From the NCBI GenBank assembly GCA_903907665.1, contig CAIVOW010000030.1:1-15100 (forward strand): a stretch of DNA of 15,100 bases, read 5' to 3'. Origin of the DNA: an uncultured Actinomycetes bacterium (GTDB lineage: Bacteria > Actinomycetota > Actinomycetes > Nanopelagicales > Nanopelagicaceae). Shown piece by piece: positions 7,135 through 14,369 of the stretch (position 1 is its first letter; every line of letters begins with the position of its first letter). Made by a program: the position numbers and the translations under genes. A model generated the notes under the pieces. The model saw only the letters and a list, made by a program, of their open reading frames with translations. It searched no databases and was not told where the DNA came from.

Positions 7135-9753
7135 ATGGAATTAGGCGCACTTAAGGGTGATTTCCTTCCCCCGCTACCAGGGGTGAGAATTGCTTCTATA
7201 ACTCCACCACCGGTAAACCCTAATTTTATAGTGCGTACGAAGCTTCTTCAGCTATTGAATCATCCCGCGCCTTACGCCACCGTTATTGTTGCCCCGGGCG
7301 GTTTTGGGAAAACTAGCCTGGCTGCGCAATGGGCTGCAGAAAAACCAGAAGAAACAATGTGGATTACCTTAAATGAAAATTTATCTGCAACTGAATTTCT
7401 AAAAAAATGTATTTCTAGTGCACGTCGCGTAATACCAAATTTTGCGGTATGGGCTGAGAATTCATTAGAAAAAGAGTTAGATCACGAAGCTATCAGCATC
7501 AAAATTGTGAATGAAATTAGTGCGCTTGCCCAGCATTTTCGAGTGATATGGGATGGTACTGACAGACTAAGTCCTGAGCTATTTCCCTTAATCCAAAATT
7601 TTTTAAATCTTGCCCCACTCAATTTATCGACGCTCTCACTTCGCCGCACCCTTCCAGATGTCTCCTATTCGCGTGCCGCTAGTCTAAATGCATTTCTATT
7701 GCTCACAGCCGCTGACTTAAAATTTTCTGATTCAGAAATCAGCGCACTTGCGGCAATCAATAAAATTGATTTGAAGAATCCTCTATTTACTCAGCAGCTA
7801 AATCTTGCTGGTGGCTGGCCAGTAGGGCTTCAATTATTAATTCAAAAATTAAATAACGAAAGCAACGGTACTATTTTACAAGAATCTATCCTTACAACAC
7901 AGGGGAGTTTAATTGTAAATAACGCCGTAGAATCTTTGGATAAAGATTCCAAAGAAATTTTAGAAAATCTGGTTTTTCTTGATGAATTCTCGTCAGAGAA
8001 TATTGAAAATATTACAGCTTCGAAAGCTAAAGCAGAGCAAGCGTTAAGGCTGGTTAAATCTGGAGTGTTTCTCTACCAGGTTTCGGAAAGTCCAGATTTA
8101 TTTAAGATGCAGCCCTTAATCAAAGAATATTTAATTTCCTCCTTAAAACTTAATACTGAAAAGTTCACTACGATAGGAAAAAAGTCAGCTGAGTTAATTT
8201 TCAATCAAGGTCAGACACTTCAGGCAATGAAGATATTTGAAGAAATTGGTGAGGAACAGAAGGCCTTCGATATCGCGAGGAGAAGTGTTTCAGAGTTAAT
8301 TTTCAGCGCAAATGATAATGCGCTAAAAAAGTTTAAGGAAATAATAGGGGAAAGATTGGGTATCGGGCCAGCCGGTCCAGTTGGGCTTGAAATTTATGCC
8401 AACGTTGCTGTGGGAAACAACGAGTCAAGTTTTCATGATCTAGAAACTTTAGAATCGATGATTGCAGGTACCGAAACCGCACGCGGAGCGGCTGACGAAA
8501 TAACATTGATGAAGTCTAGGCTTGCTTTTACATTTGGAAAATTTAATGAATCTATAGAGTTATTTTGGGCAGCCCACCATCATAAAATGAGTGAATATGG
8601 TGAGAAAGTGAAGGGGATACCCAAGTATGCGTTAACAGGTATTGGACCTGCTTTAGACTCTGCTTTTTTGACGGATGACGTTGATTCGCTCTGGAAAATG
8701 TCAGATTTGATTCAAGCATCAAATATTGCAAATAATTCGGCGAAAAACCTCAACTGGTTAACGTCTCAAGCGCTGGCGGCGCACTCTCAAGGTAGATTCA
8801 ATGATGCATATTCGTTGGGTAAAAGCGCAATTGCTGTTGCAGAAACTCGCAAAGCCGGTGGCGCCTTCATACCTTATTCTGCGTTTTATTGTGTTGCTGA
8901 TTCGCTGAGGGAATTTGGGAAAGAGGAGCAGTCACTTGCCTTATTCGATCAAATCCTTTCGACCGCATTGAAGTACAAACAATATCCTTGGGCTGTAGCT
9001 TTTTATTCACGGAAAGCTTTGGTTTATAGCCAAATGTCTCAGAATACGCAGGCGCTACTAATGATTGCGCAGGCTCGCGCGGTAGCGTCAGAGCCCTTGG
9101 TAGACCCACGTATCAATCAAATAATCGATGACAATGAGATTGTGATTCGAGTGCAGACTCACGATACAACTAGAATCACTGAATTACTGACAAGGATGCC
9201 TGGCTCGATTACCGCTCTGGCATTTAGGACAGCATTTCTTGCATCTCAGAATTTATCTAAGGCCAATGAAATTCTTGATCAATTTCCAGAGATATCTCCT
9301 CGGCATAAAGTTGTGAAGAAGATCATCTTTTTGCAAGTATTTGCTCACGACTCTACGTTGTCACATTCATACTTAGAGGATGCTCTGGACATTGCATCTG
9401 CGGTAGGGATGCGTCAAATCTTTATACAAGGTACTTTAAAGCATAGAGAATTAATCTTAACCCTCGCAGAAAAAAAACCGACCGTATATCTGCAAGGCCT
9501 GGCATCTGAAATAAGAGAGCGGTTGAACGCGAGAAAGAATCACTGGGGTGAGGGAACTGATGAGCCGCTTACTAAGCGAGAGCTTGAGATTTTGCGCAGA
9601 CTCGCGACGGGACTGCCTTTAAATCAAATCTCGGTATCACTACATATCTCAATTAACACAATGAAAACGCACTTAAAAAATATTTACCGTAAAATGAATG
9701 TTGATTCTAGGGAAGAAGCAGTAACCCGAGGAAAGACGTTAGCTCTATTTTAA
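7135..9753 (+). CDS. LAL/MalT-type LuxR-family transcriptional regulator
   Basis: Large (872 residues) ATP-binding transcriptional activator. Domain order is N-terminal P-loop NTPase (Walker A APGGFGKTS at 53-61), a long helical TPR-like middle region, and a C-terminal LuxR helix-turn-helix at about 812-872 (LTKRELEILRRLATG...INTMKTHLKNIYRKM). This is the MalT/LAL layout, in which an inducer and ATP trigger multimerisation and DNA binding. The Walker B region reads VIWDGTD (137-143) rather than the usual hydrophobic-DD pair, so ATP hydrolysis may be weak. The start lacks a clear Shine-Dalgarno site. The gene is 54 bp after the oxidoreductase on the same strand, making it a candidate regulator of the transport cluster, though this is inference. 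Its stop overlaps that of the convergent NADH dehydrogenase. Confidence 0.88.
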   Translation: MELGALKGDFLPPLPGVRIASITPPPVNPNFIVRTKLLQLLNHPAPYATVIVAPGGFGKTSLAAQWAAEKPEETMWITLNENLSATEFLKKCISSARRVIPNFAVWAENSLEKELDHEAISIKIVNEISALAQHFRVIWDGTDRLSPELFPLIQNFLNLAPLNLSTLSLRRTLPDVSYSRAASLNAFLLLTAADLKFSDSEISALAAINKIDLKNPLFTQQLNLAGGWPVGLQLLIQKLNNESNGTILQESILTTQGSLIVNNAVESLDKDSKEILENLVFLDEFSSENIENITASKAKAEQALRLVKSGVFLYQVSESPDLFKMQPLIKEYLISSLKLNTEKFTTIGKKSAELIFNQGQTLQAMKIFEEIGEEQKAFDIARRSVSELIFSANDNALKKFKEIIGERLGIGPAGPVGLEIYANVAVGNNESSFHDLETLESMIAGTETARGAADEITLMKSRLAFTFGKFNESIELFWAAHHHKMSEYGEKVKGIPKYALTGIGPALDSAFLTDDVDSLWKMSDLIQASNIANNSAKNLNWLTSQALAAHSQGRFNDAYSLGKSAIAVAETRKAGGAFIPYSAFYCVADSLREFGKEEQSLALFDQILSTALKYKQYPWAVAFYSRKALVYSQMSQNTQALLMIAQARAVASEPLVDPRINQIIDDNEIVIRVQTHDTTRITELLTRMPGSITALAFRTAFLASQNLSKANEILDQFPEISPRHKVVKKIIFLQVFAHDSTLSHSYLEDALDIASAVGMRQIFIQGTLKHRELILTLAEKKPTVYLQGLASEIRERLNARKNHWGEGTDEPLTKRELEILRRLATGLPLNQISVSLHISINTMKTHLKNIYRKMNVDSREEAVTRGKTLALF

Positions 9754-10973
9754 AGTGAATCCATGATGTGGCGATTGCCGCGATCAAAAGTAAAGTAATT
9801 CCAGGCCCAGTCAGCTACGGTTCCAATTCGGTTGCGGCCGCCGAGTAAGTACATCAAATGCAAAAAGAGCCAGGCAAACCAGGCTATCGGACCTCGTAGT
9901 TTTATTCTTTTAACTTGGACAATTGCTTTATGCCGTCCGATAGTTGCCATCGAACCTTTATCTCTGTACTTAAATTCTTTTAGGGGTTCGTTCTGTTTAA
10001 CTCGGTGAATTTGGTCAGCGACAAAGCGGCCTTGCTGAATTGCAGTAGGTGCCACCATTGGGAGAGGGCGACCATTCTCATCCATTACTGCGGCGTTATC
10101 TCCGATGGCCCAAATATGTGGATAGTGTGAAACTTGAAGTGTTGAATCTGTCTTAATTCGATTTCCGACTAATGGAAGATTGAGAAGTCCAAGTTCTTCT
10201 ACTCCTTTTACACCTGCTGCCCACACTGTAATTTCAGATGGAATTGAAGCTCCATCAGAGAAATAAATTTTTCGGCTAGAAACTTTTTTAACTTGGGTAC
10301 TCAATAGGACCTTCACTCCGAGTCCTTCTAAATCCTGTTTTGTCCGCTCTGAGAGATCTTCATCAAACATTGGAAGCAACCTAGGGCCAGCTTCAACAAG
10401 GTAGATATCAATATGCTTTGAAGCATGAAAGTTATCTTTCATCAAAGGTCCTCGGACTAATTCAGCGAGCGCACCTGACATCTCAACCCCTGTTGGTCCA
10501 CCGCCAACTAGTACAACAGATAGGCGAGTGTTATCTTCGAATCTACATAGATCTTCAAATCGACGCATTAATTCAGAGCGAATTGCTAGCGCTTCATGAA
10601 TATTTTTCATTCCTAATGCATGCTCTGCAACACCCGGTACGCCAAAATCTGAAGTTGCAGACCCCAGTGCAATAACTAGGTGGTCGAAGGGCAGCACTTC
10701 GCTGCTATCGAGTTTTACAGTCTTGTTTTTATGGTCTATTGATATGGGAGAACCCATTCTAAATTTTGCTCCAGTTTTCCGAAGCGCCCCGCGAATCGGG
10801 TATGCCACGTGGTCTGCGGCTAAGGAGGCGGTGGCTACCTGATAGAGGAGCGGCAAAAAAGTCTGATAGTTGTGGCGATCAACAACTGTGATATCTGCGT
10901 CATGGCCGATGGCTTTAGCTGCGGTTAATCCTGCGAATCCGGCTCCAAGAATTACCACACGGGGTTTTGACAT
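9750..10973 (-). CDS. ndh: Type II NADH dehydrogenase (NDH-2)
   Basis: Single-subunit, non-proton-pumping NADH:quinone oxidoreductase feeding electrons into the respiratory chain from the inner face of the membrane. Two nucleotide sites are clear: FAD-binding GAGFAG at residues 10-15 and NADH-binding GGGPTG at 157-162. WAAGV, HIWAIGDNAA and the quinone-site-like APTAIQQGR (308-316) follow. The C-terminus contains a hydrophobic/aromatic segment (GPIAWFAWLFLHLMYLLGG, 361-379) suited to membrane attachment, then TVADWAWNYFTFDRG, as in NDH-2. Length 407 is usual. The start is well supported: GGAGG lies 6 nt upstream on the minus strand (10980-10984). It diverges from the SDR gene across an 89-bp spacer. 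Related NAD(P)H oxidoreductases cannot be fully excluded, but the set of motifs favours NDH-2. Confidence 0.92.
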   Translation of the reverse strand: MSKPRVVILGAGFAGLTAAKAIGHDADITVVDRHNYQTFLPLLYQVATASLAADHVAYPIRGALRKTGAKFRMGSPISIDHKNKTVKLDSSEVLPFDHLVIALGSATSDFGVPGVAEHALGMKNIHEALAIRSELMRRFEDLCRFEDNTRLSVVLVGGGPTGVEMSGALAELVRGPLMKDNFHASKHIDIYLVEAGPRLLPMFDEDLSERTKQDLEGLGVKVLLSTQVKKVSSRKIYFSDGASIPSEITVWAAGVKGVEELGLLNLPLVGNRIKTDSTLQVSHYPHIWAIGDNAAVMDENGRPLPMVAPTAIQQGRFVADQIHRVKQNEPLKEFKYRDKGSMATIGRHKAIVQVKRIKLRGPIAWFAWLFLHLMYLLGGRNRIGTVADWAWNYFTFDRGNRHIMDSL

Positions 10974-11049
10974 GACTGGCCTCCATCACTACCTAATTCG
11001 CTCTTTAAAAATCAAGATTATCTATTCGCCATTGAATCCTCACTAAGTC

Positions 11050-11055
11050 TACTGT
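11050..11055 (+). promoter_or_regulatory. Candidate -10 box for a leaderless SDR transcript
   Basis: TACTGT fits the actinobacterial TANNNT -10 pattern and ends 7 nt before the ATG at 11063. No Shine-Dalgarno site precedes the start and no convincing -35 is seen. This spacing is what a leaderless mRNA starting at the A of ATG would need. Confidence 0.4.
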
Positions 11056-11062
11056 TTACCCT

Positions 11063-12547
11063 ATGGCTGACCTAAATCGAAAAATACTTGTCACAGGAGC
11101 GTCTGGATATGTTGGCGGACGATTGGTCCGCTCACTTCTGGAGAAGAAATTGGATGTTCGAGTCTTCGTCCGTGACCGGAACAAAATCGCCCGTCAACCC
11201 TGGGAATCACACGTTGAAATCACGGTCGGCAATGCAAGTGATTTTGACGCTACCCGCAAAGCTTTAACAGGGATTCATACTGCTTACTACCTTCTACATT
11301 CCATCAACTATTCAACGCGCTTTGATGAAATTGAAGCGCAGATGGCTCGGACATTTGCTAAAGCTGCGCAAGCTTCAGGCGTCCAACAGATTATTTATCT
11401 CGGCGGAATAGCCAACGATCAGAAGCGAAGTAAGCATCTTGAATCTCGGGCAAATACAGGCCGTGAATTAGCTTCAGGGACAGTGCCTGTCATGGAAATT
11501 CGAGCTGGAATCATTATTGGCTCAGGATCTGCATCCTTTGAAATGCTTCGTCACTTAACTCATCGCCTTCCCATTATGACAACGCCAAAATGGATTTCAA
11601 ATCGAACTCATCCGATAGCAATTAGAGACATTCTTTATTACCTATCTGAAGCTGGAAAGTTAAAGAAACCAGTTTCAGGAATTTTCGATGTTGGTGGACC
11701 AGAAGTTATTAGCTATGAAGAGATGATGCAAATTTTTGCCAAACTATCTGGGCTGCGCAGGCGCATAATTATTAAAGTTCCGGTCTTAACACCTAAATTA
11801 TCGAGTTTATGGATTGGCTTAGTAACCCCAGTTCCCACAACTCTTGCTCGGCCATTAGTGGGCTCACTCATTAGCGAAGTCGTCGCAGACCCTGCAAAAA
11901 GTCTTGATGCAATTATTCCGCCACCACCAGAAGGCTTACTTCCATTAAAGCAAGCAATTGAATTTGCACTCTCTAAGACATCGGGCAATGAGATCGAAAC
12001 ACGATGGTCAGATGCCACTGGACCCACTGCTCCTTGGCAGAAAGCGCAGAGTGATCCAACCTGGGCTGGTGAAACGCTCTACTTTGATAAGCGAGAGCTA
12101 ATCACTGATGCCTCACAAAAATCTGTTTGGGAAGCAATTGAAAGAATTGGCGGGGACACCGGTTGGTATGGGACAGGTCTTCTCTGGTGGTTGCGGGGTT
12201 TAGTTGATCGCTTGCTGGGTGGCGTTGGACTTCGCCGCGGGCGTCGAGATCCAGAACATTTGCGAACTGGTGATGCTGTTGATTTTTGGAGAGTTGAAAA
12301 TTTAGTTCCTGGAGAAGAGTTGAAGCTGTATGCAGAAATGATCTTGCCTGGTAAAGCATGGCTTGAGTTCAAAATTGAAGAAATGTCTGATGGACACTTG
12401 CGTCTCATTCAACAAGCGACTTTTCAACCGCGCGGCTTAGGGGGCCAGCTGTATTGGTTTATGGTTGCTCCTTTTCATTTCCTTGTTTTCCCCACCATGC
12501 TTAAAAATCTTATTAAAAGCGCAAAGGAACACGACACGCGTGCATGA
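11063..12547 (+). CDS. Atypical SDR oxidoreductase fused to a DUF2867 domain
   Basis: Two-domain protein of 494 residues. The N-terminal Rossmann fold has the NAD(P)-binding TGASGYVGG at 11-19 and resembles the NmrA/YbjT-like atypical SDRs: YLLHS, IIYLGGIAN and MEIRAGIIIGSGSASFEM are all visible. The canonical YxxxK active site is not obvious, so it may be a sensor or reductase of unknown substrate. The C-terminal part (about 337-485) has a WYGTGLLWWLRGLVDRLLGG stretch followed by GDAVDFWRVE and WLEFKIEE...QATFQPRGLGGQLYW, matching the DUF2867 (SRPBCC-like) domain often fused to this SDR type. It diverges from ndh and overlaps the decarboxylase by 8 bp, so the two are probably co-expressed. 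Biochemical role unknown. Confidence 0.88.
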   Translation: MADLNRKILVTGASGYVGGRLVRSLLEKKLDVRVFVRDRNKIARQPWESHVEITVGNASDFDATRKALTGIHTAYYLLHSINYSTRFDEIEAQMARTFAKAAQASGVQQIIYLGGIANDQKRSKHLESRANTGRELASGTVPVMEIRAGIIIGSGSASFEMLRHLTHRLPIMTTPKWISNRTHPIAIRDILYYLSEAGKLKKPVSGIFDVGGPEVISYEEMMQIFAKLSGLRRRIIIKVPVLTPKLSSLWIGLVTPVPTTLARPLVGSLISEVVADPAKSLDAIIPPPPEGLLPLKQAIEFALSKTSGNEIETRWSDATGPTAPWQKAQSDPTWAGETLYFDKRELITDASQKSVWEAIERIGGDTGWYGTGLLWWLRGLVDRLLGGVGLRRGRRDPEHLRTGDAVDFWRVENLVPGEELKLYAEMILPGKAWLEFKIEEMSDGHLRLIQQATFQPRGLGGQLYWFMVAPFHFLVFPTMLKNLIKSAKEHDTRA

Positions 12548-13904
12548 ATTTAATTCAGAGGTCGAAGAGTTGGCTCACGATATTTTGCGGTATTCACTCT
12601 TGCGCCTCAAGCAGGAGCCACCTTTAGATCATGCGAAAAGCCCCGAGGAATTATTTCTTGAAGCTGGTAACACCATTACCGAAGCTGGGCTAGGTGGAAA
12701 AGAAGCCCTTCGAGTTTTTACAGATGTACTAGCTCCTTCCTGTCTTTCAACTGACCATCCTTCATATCTAGCATTTATCCCATCTGCGCCGAGTGAACAT
12801 GCAACTCTTTTTGATCTGGTGGTTGGAGCAAGCGCTATCTATGGCGGCTCATGGGTGGAGGGTGCTGGCGCAGTATTTGCTGAAAATCAAGCACTTCGTT
12901 GGATAAGTGATTTAGCAGCTCTTCCGCAAACGGCCGGAGGAGTATTCGTTCAAGGTGGAACTATTGGAAATCTTTCTGCGCTCGTCGCTGCACGCTACAC
13001 CGCACGGGAAAAAGCAAAAGCCCAAGGCCGAAAGGTTGATCGCTGGGTCATTGTTGCAAGCAATCAAGCCCATTCATCTGTTAAATCTGCTGCCGATGTG
13101 ATGGATTGTGAGATCCTTTTTGCAAATGCCGATGAGGATTTAGTTCTGAGAGCGTCGGCAGTAGAGAGTGCAATAAAGAAATATCGTCATGAAAATCCTA
13201 CGCATGAAATCTTTGCACTTGTTGGAACGGCCGGTTCAACTAATTTGGGAATTATTGATGATTTAGATTCGCTTGGAGATTTTGCAAATAAAGAAGGTAT
13301 GTGGTTTCACGTTGATGGCGCTTATGGGCTAGCTGCTCTGTGCGCTCCATCTGTTCGACATTTATTTAATGGTATTGAAAAATGTGATTCCATGATTGTC
13401 GATCCACACAAGTGGCTCTTTGCTCCCTACGATGCATGCGCGCTGATATATAGAAATCCTGCACAAGGCAAAGCCGCCCATACTCAACACGCTTCTTATT
13501 TAGATACGCTTGAGGATGAAAGTGAATTCAATCCATCTGACTATGCAATTCAATTAACCCGGCGTCCTCGAGGACTTCCGTTTTGGTATTCGTTAGCAGC
13601 AAATGGAACCAAGGCATATTCAGATGCTGTTGAAGACACCATGAATACTGCCCAGCTTGCAGTGCGGTTAATTAATGAACATCCCAACTTAGAATTACTG
13701 ATGGATCCACAACTTTCGATTGTTGCTTTTACTCGTAAAGGTTGGAGTGCGGCTCATTATCAAGAGTGGAGTGACAAACTTCTTGATGATCAGATTGCTT
13801 TTGTAACTCCATCAGCCCACTTGGGGCAACCAATACTTCGATTTGCGATTGTCAATCCGTGGACCTCTGAGAAAGAACTCACAGCGATTCTCGCCACGCT
13901 TTAA
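12540..13904 (+). CDS. Group II pyridoxal-phosphate-dependent decarboxylase
   Basis: PLP enzyme of the glutamate/aromatic-amino-acid/diaminobutyrate decarboxylase family. Family marks are the GGTIGNLSALVAAR phosphate-binding region, HSSVKSAADVM, VGTAGSTNLGIIDDL, HVDGAYG with the ring-nitrogen aspartate D259, and DPHKWLF with the PLP-anchoring lysine K291 (numbering from the GTG at 12540). Length is 454 residues, normal for the family. The GTG at 12540 was chosen because it starts the recognisable N-terminus (HEFNSEVEELAHDIL) and has AAAGGAA about 10 nt upstream. An open frame extends back to an ATG at 12465, but that stretch is out-of-frame SDR coding sequence. Substrate is uncertain: tyrosine, tryptophan, diaminobutyrate and other amino acids remain possible. 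Confidence 0.9.
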   Translation: MHEFNSEVEELAHDILRYSLLRLKQEPPLDHAKSPEELFLEAGNTITEAGLGGKEALRVFTDVLAPSCLSTDHPSYLAFIPSAPSEHATLFDLVVGASAIYGGSWVEGAGAVFAENQALRWISDLAALPQTAGGVFVQGGTIGNLSALVAARYTAREKAKAQGRKVDRWVIVASNQAHSSVKSAADVMDCEILFANADEDLVLRASAVESAIKKYRHENPTHEIFALVGTAGSTNLGIIDDLDSLGDFANKEGMWFHVDGAYGLAALCAPSVRHLFNGIEKCDSMIVDPHKWLFAPYDACALIYRNPAQGKAAHTQHASYLDTLEDESEFNPSDYAIQLTRRPRGLPFWYSLAANGTKAYSDAVEDTMNTAQLAVRLINEHPNLELLMDPQLSIVAFTRKGWSAAHYQEWSDKLLDDQIAFVTPSAHLGQPILRFAIVNPWTSEKELTAILATL

Positions 13905-13930
13905 CCCCGAATCAGAGCTTTTTGTCGGGG
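13905..13930. repeat. CCCCGA/TCGGGG inverted repeat after the decarboxylase
   Basis: CCCCGA at 13905-13910 begins at the base after the decarboxylase stop and pairs perfectly with TCGGGG at 13925-13930, across a 14-nt loop containing five T. There is no downstream T-run, so it is not a standard intrinsic terminator. It lies just upstream of the candidate -10 of the next gene and could be a weak terminator or an operator. Confidence 0.4.
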
Positions 13931-13938
13931 GAAACCTT

Positions 13939-13944
13939 TACTAT
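13939..13944 (+). promoter_or_regulatory. Candidate -10 box for leaderless DUF3263 transcript
   Basis: TACTAT matches TANNNT (and TATAAT at 5 of 6 positions) and ends 6 nt before the ATG at 13951. There is no Shine-Dalgarno site in front of this ATG, so leaderless initiation is the simplest explanation. No clear -35 is seen. Confidence 0.42.
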
Positions 13945-13950
13945 TCGTAT

Positions 13951-14226
13951 ATGGAAAACCAAGTCATACCCCAGAGCGCCAGCTCAACACTGACCGCTTT
14001 GGAAGTACGAATCTTGGAATTCGAACGTAACTGGTGGCGCTTTGCGGGCGCTAAAGAGTCGGCCATCAAGGAGCTTTTCGACCTCACGCCTCCTGCCTAC
14101 TACCAAGCGCTCAATAACCTGATTGACCGAGATGATGCCCTCTTGGCTCAGCCAATGCTGGTGAAACGTCTTCGGCGATTACGCGAGGCCCGTACGAGCA
14201 CACGCTCAGCATCTTTCAAGCTCTAG
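13951..14226 (+). CDS. DUF3263 family small protein
   Basis: A 91-residue protein recognisable as the actinobacterial DUF3263 family. The conserved core is ALEVRILEFERNWWRFAGAKE, then IKELFDLTPPAYYQALNNLID and DDALLAQPMLVKRLRRLREAR. The helical layout with the RRLREAR end suggests a small DNA-associated or helix-turn-helix-like protein, but no function is established. The frame stays open back to 13843; those residues overlap the decarboxylase and do not resemble the family, so ATG 13951 is taken as start. A groEL neighbour fits known synteny: as I recall, the Mycobacterium tuberculosis DUF3263 gene Rv0430 lies close to groEL2 (Rv0440). The stop codon falls inside a 16-bp perfect palindrome. 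Confidence 0.88.
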   Translation: MENQVIPQSASSTLTALEVRILEFERNWWRFAGAKESAIKELFDLTPPAYYQALNNLIDRDDALLAQPMLVKRLRRLREARTSTRSASFKL

Positions 14227-14257
14227 CTAGAGCTAGCCAGCCCTAGCTAGGTCTGGC
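14219..14257. terminator. Tandem CTAG-rich palindromes, possible terminator
   Basis: Two palindromes lie back to back. Bases 14219-14234 are a perfect 16-bp palindrome containing the DUF3263 stop (AGCTCT, AGCT, AGAGCT: 6-bp stem, 4-nt loop). Bases 14236-14257 form a 22-bp palindrome with one mismatch (GCCAG...CTGGC around CCTAGCTAGG). Together they hold five CTAG tetramers, a word usually rare in bacterial genomes. There is no T-run, as in many actinobacterial terminators. Separation of DUF3263 and groEL transcription is the likely role, but a protein-binding site is possible. Confidence 0.45.
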
Positions 14258-14271
14258 CACCCCACCCCGAT

Positions 14272-14300
14272 TTGGCTCACACCCCAGGAGTGAGTAAATT
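14272..14300 (+). promoter_or_regulatory. Candidate sigma-70-type groEL promoter
   Basis: TTGGCT (14272-14277) and TAAATT (14295-14300) are separated by exactly 17 bp, giving a good -35/-10 pair. The predicted start of transcription at about 14307 lies inside the CIRCE element, the right position for HrcA to block initiation. The spacer also holds an inverted repeat, CTCAC-N9-GTGAG (14276-14294). Confidence 0.55.
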
Positions 14301-14305
14301 TGGCG

Positions 14306-14332
14306 TTAGCACTCGGCACCTCCGAGTGACAA
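14306..14332. promoter_or_regulatory. CIRCE operator (HrcA binding site)
   Basis: The left arm TTAGCACTC is a perfect match to the CIRCE consensus. After a 9-bp spacer the right arm GAGTGACAA differs from GAGTGCTAA at two positions. CIRCE is the binding site of the heat-shock repressor HrcA, so groEL is predicted to be repressed at normal temperature and released by heat or misfolded protein. An 11-bp copy of the right arm plus CC (GAGTGACAACC) recurs at 14336-14346. Confidence 0.88.
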
Positions 14333-14346
14333 CCGGAGTGACAACC
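14324..14346 (+). repeat. Duplicated CIRCE right arm (GAGTGACAACC x2)
   Basis: GAGTGACAACC occurs at 14324-14334 and again at 14336-14346, a 12-bp period. The first copy is the right arm of CIRCE; the second has no left-arm partner at N9 spacing. It could be slippage, a second half-site for HrcA, or the site of another regulator in the groEL leader. Confidence 0.75.
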
Positions 14347-14369
14347 AGTTAAAAATTGTGGGGGATTAA

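Noticed and set aside
12465..12539. Upstream ATG start for the decarboxylase
   Set aside because: This stretch encodes the SDR C-terminus in another frame and gives a hydrophobic leader foreign to the decarboxylase family. GTG 12540 is the better start.
13843..13950. N-terminal extension of the DUF3263 frame
   Set aside because: The extra residues are the decarboxylase C-terminus read in another frame; the family match begins just after ATG 13951, which has its own -10 box.
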